Source: Cyprinodon diabolis | Taxonomy: Eukaryota; Chordata; Actinopteri; Cyprinodontiformes; Cyprinodontidae | NCBI GenBank assembly: GCA_030533445.1 | Contig: CM060080.1 | Location: forward strand, 36,346,380 to 36,410,379 | Reading direction: 5' to 3' | Length of the DNA: 64,000 bases | In this document: positions 59,301-64,000 of the stretch, one piece after another | Layout: every line of letters starts with the position of its first letter | Numbering within the stretch: the stretch's first letter is position 1 | Program-made: the position numbers and the translations under genes | The notes under the pieces: generated by a model | What the model saw: only the letters and a program-made list of their open reading frames with translations | Database searches by the model: none | What the model was told of the DNA's origin: nothing

Positions 59301-62169
59301 TTCCTGTCGCTTTGAGTGTCGCGTTTAACCCTTTCTAAAGCTTCAAAATTTCTACTTACTCTTACATCTGCTGTTTTTATAACTTTGTTATCGCTAACAG
59401 TTCTGTCACAGTGCAAAATCTCCTCAGACTTTAGAATCGGGCCGCTTGGCTCAAGGTCAGTGCTGTGATGATCAGAAAGTGGCGATGAATCTGAAACAGC
59501 TGATGCTCGCCCGTCGCCACCATCAACACAGAAAGACAGAAATCCTTGGCTTTCAATCTCCCCTTTGGAGTCCCTGCTGTTTTCACCGTCGCTGTCGGAC
59601 CAAACACCATCCAAGCTGTCACCTGGTGCAGAGAAAGTTTCCAACTCCTCGCCATCGCTCCTTTTAGGAATTTTCAAGCAGCCCATAAAAGCGGTCTGAT
59701 GGTCTTTGTTCCTCTTCCTGGAATTTTTAAAGGCCAATTTAACAACTTCCTGCTGGGGAGCAATGAACAGCAGCTTGTTGCTTTTGGTTTCCTCCCATTT
59801 AACTGAACCGCCTTCTGTGCTGCTAAAATTATTCAGCTGCAAATCTCGACCATTTTCAGCTTCTTTGCTAAAAGGCTGAAGCAGACTGAAAGGATCAGGT
59901 GTTTGGTTCAGCCCTGCTAATGATGGAAAACCTGAGCCACATGCTGCAGGGGCAGCAAGCACTGCCTCTGCTACATCTGATTTTGATTGGAGAATGTCTT
60001 TCTGTGACATGTAATCAGTTTGTTTCAAAAGAAGCACAGATTCTCGAGGTGCATTAAAGGATCTTGTGTTAATTTGCTCAAAGTGATCCATCGGGAAGCT
60101 ATCACGGTTATTTGATGTCAAGATACCTTCTGAGGCTGCAATACTTTCAGACTCTCTTGTCCCTTCAGGGCACTGATCGAGCTCTGAACTATTTAAAACC
60201 TCCGAGCTAAAATGTCTGCAGTGACTCTGTGGGGTTGGCGGATTCCCACTAACTCGACTCCGACTGCTGCTGTTATTGTCCGCATTAAAGAGCATAACTT
60301 TTCTTGGTAGAGGCAGAGAATCAAAGCTCTGGCTTTCTGTCACATCTGCGGAGGACCAAACATCAGTGAGACCCAGCAGGTTTTTTGGTTCTCTCCCACG
60401 ACAGCTCCTGGTCAAAGTGGTCTGCAACTTCCTGAAATCATCTATTAATTTGTGCACGCCGTTAGCTGCTGAAGACGTCTCACCCTGGGACTTTCTGCTT
60501 TCATCAGACAAATATATCTCAGCTGATGTTCCGATGGATTTCAGAGACCGGCACATATCTCTGCTGGGTTCTACTGTTTCACAGCTCTGCAAAGATAGAG
60601 GTGTAGAATCTATTACTTGTGAGTAAGTCGCTGCTTGTTTGCGTCTTTTGACCGTGGAGAATTTTCTGCTCTCTAAATTTAAGGAATCTCTGGACATATT
60701 ACTGTCATTGCTTTCTGCTTCACTCAGAGCCGGATCTTCCTGTGTCAAATGCTCAGCTAGGGCTGCTGCGTAGGCAGAGGACAGAGAGTCAACAGAGAAA
60801 AGGCTCTCGCAGTCTGACGTTCCTTCGCCGCCTTCCTCCTGCTCTTTGAGGCGTCCAAAAAGTCCTTGATGTCCTTCTGCACATCCATTCCTCCTGTTTA
60901 CCAGCGCCTCGGTGCTATGCCAGCGTCTGTGTCTGTGGATCTCAAACAGATCTCTCTGGTCAAGCTCCTCACATGACATGGTCTGTTTGATGGAACCTAC
61001 ATTCTGATGACTTAAAGAATCCTTCAGGCTCTTCTTTCTCCTCCAAGGAAATTTACCAGCAATCCTTCCCAGAGGCTTAAGAATTCGTCGGCCTTTAACA
61101 GCTGAGGGCGGTTTTTTAAAAACTTTTGAGAGAGCAGTTTTTATCCTGGGTCCAACAGAATGAGACGATGATCTGCTGATCATTTTAAGTCCATCTCTAT
61201 CTGCAGGGAAACATCCTTTTCCTTCCTGAAAACAGCTTTTGTCAGAGAAGCCTTTCTCTGTTTTAGATATTTGTAGATTTTCTTTGCACACAGGGAGCGG
61301 TACAGTTCTGACAGGGGATTTCAGTAAAGCTACTGATTTCTTATCAAATCTGTTCTTAAACAGCACATCTCGGTTTGGCAGCAGAGGTTTCCGTCCCAGC
61401 TGCCCCAAACATGGCTGAGGCTTTGGTTCTGTAGCTGTTTCTATGATGTTTACTGTATTCTGATTTTGTCCAGTGAAGATAGACCCAGAACAACTTTGGG
61501 TTCTTCCCCGAGGAAGACATTCCTCTGACACCCACTTTCTGCCGCTACTGGAATCAGACATGGTTGATGAATTTAATGATTGTTCCACAGACTTGTTTCT
61601 CTTGAGGAAGTGCCTATTGATGGAAGAAAAGGAGAACAAAGATTTAAGATAGATGCATTTTAAAACAAGGAAATAAAAAAATCAACATACCCACCGAAAG
61701 ATTGGTGTGTGCTGAGGGTAGAGCCGAGACAACAGATCTAGTGAAAAAGAGTGTCTTCGTGTTACAGATGAATCTTCCTCTAGCTTTGAGGGAGATCCCA
61801 TATCCGGAGACGGTGGGCTGTCAGGTCCTGGGGGAAGCTTACTTTCCAGCTGCTGTAACTTCCTCTTAGCATCCAGCAAGTGGCGCTTGTTGGCGATTTT
61901 CTGCAGTTGATAGTGCAGTTTTCTCCGTCTGATGCGTCCCTCGGCGCGGCAAAGCGCATGATGCTTCAGTAATTCATCCTGCACCGTTTTCTTCCTGACC
62001 CTCATCACCTTGGAAGGAAACTCCATGTTGGTATTTTTCTGACCAATGGACGTCTCATTTGCAAGCTTTTCCAGAAGAGGAGCAGGGAGCAGGTCTGTTT
62101 GAACAGCAGAGTCTTGATTTCGCCTCTCATCTGGTGATTTCAGTGTCTCATGCATAATCCACTGTTGCA
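46481..62169 (-). CDS. stard9: START-domain kinesin, C-terminal 2,586 residues (gene runs off right edge)
   Basis: Twelve exons join in frame: 62169-61695, 61613-55710, 54925-54749, 54604-54421, 54071-53925, 53821-53722, 53596-53430, 51947-51883, 50878-50676, 50108-50029, 49665-49507 and 46582-46481. The C-terminus is a START lipid-binding domain: [73 protein letters not shown] and a last amphipathic helix ending DLDALLAS. Before it come a very large Ser-rich disordered exon, charged coiled-coil pieces ([20 protein letters not shown]) and [20 protein letters not shown]. Giant exon plus C-terminal START fits STARD9, a long kinesin-3-like protein whose mammalian form acts at centrosomes and spindles. 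The motor and FHA regions expected at the N-terminus are not in the window, so the kinesin identity is inferred from the tail. Confidence 0.8.
47423..47660 (+). repeat. tRNA-derived SINE-like element (plus strand)
   Basis: The head GGGTGGCCTGGTGGTTAGAG resembles a tRNA A-box region; GGTTTGATCCCC at 47479-47490 resembles a pol III B-box about 50 bp downstream. The right boundary is uncertain. Confidence 0.55.
47745..47913 (-). repeat. tRNA-derived SINE-like element (minus strand)
   Basis: On the minus strand TGGAGCAGCGATTAGC (47903-47888) resembles an A-box, and GGTTCGAATCC (47839-47829) is a perfect B-box. The downstream TTTTTTTTT-type run and GAGAGAGGGGGAGAGA body match a known type of fish SINE-like repeat. 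It is not a functional tRNA gene as far as I can see: no full cloverleaf. Confidence 0.65.
48283..49340. mobile_element. Possible 1 kb non-autonomous DNA transposon
   Basis: The left end CAGGGGTTGACGTTAAGGAT and the reverse complement of the right end (GATGTTAACCATCGCCC) are loosely similar, and CTTGCCC / GGGCAAG words recur in both orientations near each end. No target duplication could be fixed and there is no coding frame. Confidence 0.35.
49507..49665 (-). CDS. stard9: stard9 exon, START domain
   Basis: The 159 bp exon (53 codons, phase 0 to 0) has acceptor CTCACTCAG|GCTGGT and donor CTTCAG|GTCAGA. It encodes [20 protein letters not shown] then [20 protein letters not shown] and TRVVYLLQ. 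Confidence 0.9.
50029..50108 (-). CDS. stard9: stard9 exon, START domain
   Basis: The 80 bp exon has acceptor TTGTTCAG|TTTACA and donor AAACAG|GTAAGC. It encodes [20 protein letters not shown] then ISTQSKQ. The PRDFCC strand is a typical START landmark. A later AG was rejected because it drops VYILT. Confidence 0.87.
50676..50878 (-). CDS. stard9: stard9 exon, START domain core
   Basis: The 203 bp exon has acceptor GTTTCTTTAG|TCACCA and donor GCTGG|GTGAGC. It encodes [20 protein letters not shown] then [20 protein letters not shown], the beta-strand core of a START domain. Confidence 0.87.
51004..51866. mobile_element. hAT non-autonomous transposon with perfect 8 bp target duplication
   Basis: An 863 bp element with terminal inverted repeats CAGGGGTGGAAAGTAAC and (right end) TACTTTCCACCTCTG. 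The flanking 8-mers ATCAGAAG at 50996-51003 and 51867-51874 are identical. Subterminal regions are full of GAGTAA / TTACTC words in both orientations. No transposase frame. It sits in a stard9 intron directly next to the donor of exon 51947-51883. Confidence 0.92.
51883..51947 (-). CDS. stard9: stard9 exon, START domain; hAT element beside its donor
   Basis: The 65 bp exon has acceptor TCGACAG|GTCCGA and donor GGAG|GTGAGC. It encodes [20 protein letters not shown] then W. The donor's GTGAGC ends 8 bp before a hAT element together with its target duplication. Confidence 0.8.
52656..53039. mobile_element. TTAA-flanked non-autonomous element, copy B
   Basis: Bounded by TTAA at 52656-52659 and 53036-53039; ends AAAGGTATACTGGATGA and (reverse complement) AAAGATAGAGTGGGG. 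The right half matches copy A (27.88 kb) in the opposite orientation: GATTGACAATTAGGAGGAGC and TGATGATCCACCCG. It is shorter than copy A, so one has internal insertions or deletions. Confidence 0.7.
53256..53319. repeat. (TA)n microsatellite
   Basis: About 32 uninterrupted TA units in a stard9 intron, roughly 110 bp from the exon at 53430. Confidence 0.95.
53430..53596 (-). CDS. stard9: stard9 exon, entry to START domain
   Basis: The 167 bp exon has acceptor TTTATCAG|ACGTAC and donor GCTGAG|GTAGTT. It encodes [20 protein letters not shown], then [20 protein letters not shown] and [10 protein letters not shown], a helix that leads into the START fold. Confidence 0.83.
53722..53821 (-). CDS. 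stard9: stard9 exon, short linker
   Basis: The 100 bp exon has acceptor TTGACAG|ATTGTT and donor CTCAGG|GTAACT (phase 1). It encodes [20 protein letters not shown] then [13 protein letters not shown]. It was found by phase continuity rather than as an open frame. Confidence 0.75.
53925..54071 (-). CDS. stard9: stard9 exon, Ser/Gly-rich linker
   Basis: The 147 bp exon (49 codons) has acceptor TTTTCTCAG|GACGAC and donor CAACAG|GTTTGC. It encodes [20 protein letters not shown] then [20 protein letters not shown] and FNRPLFNQQ. Confidence 0.83.
54421..54604 (-). CDS. stard9: stard9 exon, coiled coil
   Basis: The 184 bp exon has acceptor TGTGACAG|TTTTCC and donor ATAAAG|GTCAGT. It encodes [20 protein letters not shown] then [20 protein letters not shown] and [14 protein letters not shown]. 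The acceptor 8 bp further in would give an early stop, so this one is chosen. Confidence 0.85.
54749..54925 (-). CDS. stard9: stard9 exon, charged helix
   Basis: The 177 bp exon has acceptor TCTCAG|GCACCG and donor CACAAG|GTGTGC. It encodes [20 protein letters not shown] then [16 protein letters not shown]. The first part is an Arg/Glu-rich helix continuous with the end of the giant exon. Confidence 0.85.
54926..55709 (-). other. stard9 intron after the giant exon
   Basis: AT-rich, 784 bp. I see no exon, repeat or RNA gene in it. Confidence 0.6.
55710..61613 (-). CDS. stard9: stard9 giant exon (5.9 kb)
   Basis: A 5,904 bp exon, open throughout (about 1,967 codons), with acceptor CATCAATAG|GCACTT and donor GACAG|GTGAGG. 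The product is Ser-, Lys- and Glu-rich with little predicted fold. It has basic clusters at about 61.03-61.16 kb ([20 protein letters not shown]) and at about 58.17-58.23 kb ([20 protein letters not shown]); the latter is followed at once by a Ser/Asp/Glu run (SSDEDDEER). Such a basic-acidic arrangement may be a localisation or phosphorylation region; that is inference. It ends with [13 protein letters not shown], leading into a coiled-coil exon. Confidence 0.9.
61695..62169 (-). CDS. stard9: stard9 exon before the giant exon
   Basis: The 475 bp exon has acceptor TTTCACAATAG|TGCAAC (entered in phase 1) and donor TTTCG|GTGGGT (phase 2). It encodes [20 protein letters not shown], a basic helical stretch [20 protein letters not shown], and [17 protein letters not shown] nearby GTATGT would break the frame into the next exon; using GTGGGT restores R-H-F-L-K-R-N-K across the junction. 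Confidence 0.8.
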
Positions 62170-63092
62170 CTATTGTGAAAGAAATAATATTTATCAGCTC
62201 TAAAAATCAGAAACAGTGCCATGCAAAAACATTTACACCTGGACTTACACATGGATAAACATCAATAATTACAAAAAATGCGGAAAAGAATAATTCCATC
62301 CAAATTATCTCTGCGGAGGAGCTGCAAAGATCCTTAGCTCTAGTGGAATAATCTGCTCACAGCCAAACTATGAAATAGTGATGCTTTACTAATCCAGCTT
62401 TAAAACAAGAGTAGGAAGAAAACCATTCCTCAAATAAATCAGTAAGGCTTGCACTTAAAGAGATCTCTGCAAACATAGGAAGGAGCTAGCTTCTGGCCTA
62501 CAAGCAAAATTTGAGTGTCAAAAAAAACTAAACACTGCAGATCGCCCTGAAAACATCCTCCTTCTATAGAGGAATATGACAGCAGCATGTTGGTGTGACT
62601 GCTTTTCACTAACATGACAGCGAAGCTGAAAACAAACGTAGGTTTATACAGGGCACTGCTGGAAGCAAACCTGTCTGTGCTAAGAAAAGCTACACATCTG
62701 CATCAGAGGTTTATTTTCTAGCAGAACCAAAAAAAAAAAAACACCGGTACAAAAAGTCTGAGCTGCAGTGGAACAGTTGAGACCAAAGCATTTTCATGGC
62801 CCAGTCAAAGTCCTGAGACACATCCGACTGAGGATCTGTGGAAAGGCTGCCGTTTATTCATCATCCAATCTGACAGAGCTTCTCTTTGCAAATAAATAAA
62901 TAACCCTAACCCTCCAGCTGTGACTGTTTTAAATATTGATTCATCTCTATTTCCACTTCGCCTGTACAATCATGTGCGGATTCAGGCGGGGGCATGGGGG
63001 GCTCGCGCACCCCCCTTTGGGATATGGCAAGCCGATTGGGTCAATAATCATCTGTATAATAACGCGCAGTTCCAACCCGTATTTTACGCGAG

Positions 63093-63155
63093 CGCGCGTT
63101 TTTTACGTCACCGCGCGTTTCCAGCCAGAACGCGCGGTGACGTAAAAAACGCGCG
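63093..63155. repeat. 27 bp perfect hairpin carrying CRE half-sites
   Basis: Arms 63093-63119 and 63129-63155 are perfectly complementary with a 9-base loop (TCCAGCCAG). Each arm carries TTACGTCACC / GGTGACGTAA, flanked by GCGCG blocks. It lies inside a CpG-rich island in an otherwise AT-rich region, next to the hAT remnant. Confidence 0.92.
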
Positions 63156-63335
63156 AAAATGTTGATAAAGAGAAAACATTACACGATTGACTTTTTTGCT
63201 TAATCTTGAAATCTTACATTTCATAATAATTATTTCATAATAAAGCAAGACTATACAAAAGCTTCATGTAGGCAGATTTACAACTCCACCAGCACCCATA
63301 CAAAATTGACAATGTAAATATCAATCTTATTACAG

Positions 63336-63640
63336 ATATATCAAAGGCCAAGGACCGGATTAGTGAAATGGACGACTCTGGAAAATTCCAACCACCCAAA
63401 TCTTTCAATTTCCCTTTCAGAGAATTTAAAGGCAACCGAAGAGCCAGTGGGGTGACCAAAAGAACATGCCAGAGGGACTGGCTGGACAAGTATGACTTCC
63501 TGGGACAGGAAAGGTTTGTGGCTTTGCTACTTTTGTATGTGCACAAGGACATTCAGTTAGACATCAACAAAATCATAGACATATTTGCCCAGAAGCATCC
63601 CAGAAGGTTGACATTTGTAAACCCATTATCATCATCATAA
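63336..63640 (+). pseudogene. hAT-family transposase remnant (internally deleted)
   Basis: An acceptor-like TCTTATTACAG precedes a frame reading DISKAKDRISEMDDSGKF, then KRTCQRDWLDKYDFLG, then FVALLLLYVHKDIQLDINKI and IDIFAQKHPRRLTFVNPL, to a stop at 63640. The W-x-D-K-Y segment resembles the N-terminal TTF-type zinc-finger region of hAT-like proteins; the last segment resembles the C-terminal hAT dimerisation region. The whole catalytic middle is missing between them, so this is a deletion derivative. Similarity is from memory and should be treated as moderate. Confidence 0.5.
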
Positions 63641-64000
63641 AGTTTGTAGTAGAGAACAATATTCTTTGTCTGGTTTAACTTTGTTTTTTTTTGTTTTTTT
63701 CAACAGTTTATCTTGTTAAAATATATTCAAAACCCCTTTGTCTTACTTGAACCATACTTGAACCATAGTCCTTTGTTTTTTTTATTTCATGTTCTGTTTA
63801 AAATATCATTTCTGGAAATAAAGAAACTCCTTGTTTGATTAATTGTTGATAAGGATCCTTTTTTTCTTCAAACTACCTTTTAACCTTGTGCATGCTTTAA
63901 AAACCGAGAGATCCTTTTTTAATTACAATAATGTAATCATGCTAATTCTACTTATGTTCATCCATTAAAATTACCAATTAAAAACCCTTGGATGAATAAT

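Larger units (their letters stand above)
62170..64000. other. Presumed upstream stard9 intron to window edge
   Basis: No stard9 exon seen here; the acceptor at 62170 needs an upstream exon beyond the right edge. About 62.2-62.9 kb carries words of the decayed dispersed repeat found elsewhere. 62.97-63.65 kb is a hAT-related remnant. 63.65-64.0 kb is AT-rich with nothing distinctive. Confidence 0.5.

Overview
This window looks like a piece of a teleost fish nuclear chromosome. The evidence is vertebrate-type split genes with GT-AG introns, AT-rich introns, TA and GAAA microsatellites, and many fish-type transposable elements (hAT MITEs, tRNA-headed SINEs, an L2-tailed repeat, a BEL/Pao retrotransposon). 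It contains no bacterial genes, CRISPR array or operon.

Layout. (1) Positions 201-26,879, minus strand: 17 coding exons for the N-terminal 1,288 residues of a beta-spectrin. It matches erythrocytic beta-spectrin (sptb) best. The exons encode two calponin-homology domains that bind actin, followed by spectrin repeats 1 to about 10. The rest of the gene lies off the left edge. A second, alternative first exon sits inside the roughly 12 kb first intron (about 23.4-23.9 kb); it resembles the first exon of the short SPTBN1 isoform. (2) Positions 28,850-36,567, plus strand: a 7.7 kb BEL/Pao LTR retrotransposon upstream of sptb, with almost identical 787 bp LTRs and a pol gene broken by stop codons. 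(3) Positions 36.6-45 kb: intergenic DNA with one orphan candidate exon, a GC-richer stretch with a perfect CRE site, a poly-C tract, an exact 132 bp TA palindrome and a 712 bp retroposon. (4) Positions 46,481-62,169, minus strand: the last 12 coding exons (2,586 residues) of a START-domain protein, most likely stard9 (a START-domain kinesin). They include one 5.9 kb exon and a C-terminal lipid-binding START fold; the motor domain would lie off the right edge. (5) Positions 62.2-64 kb: presumed stard9 intron with a strong hairpin and a hAT-transposase remnant.

The two genes share a strand, with stard9 upstream of sptb. Nothing suggests they work together: beta-spectrin builds the membrane skeleton, while STARD9 is known from mammals as a centrosomal/spindle kinesin.

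All exon edges were read by eye from splice signals, reading phase and protein similarity remembered from the families; no alignment or transcript was available. I found no wholly new biological system. The most useful observations are the conserved alternative spectrin first exon, the hAT element placed 8 bp short of a stard9 splice donor consensus, and several mobile elements with clear target duplications.
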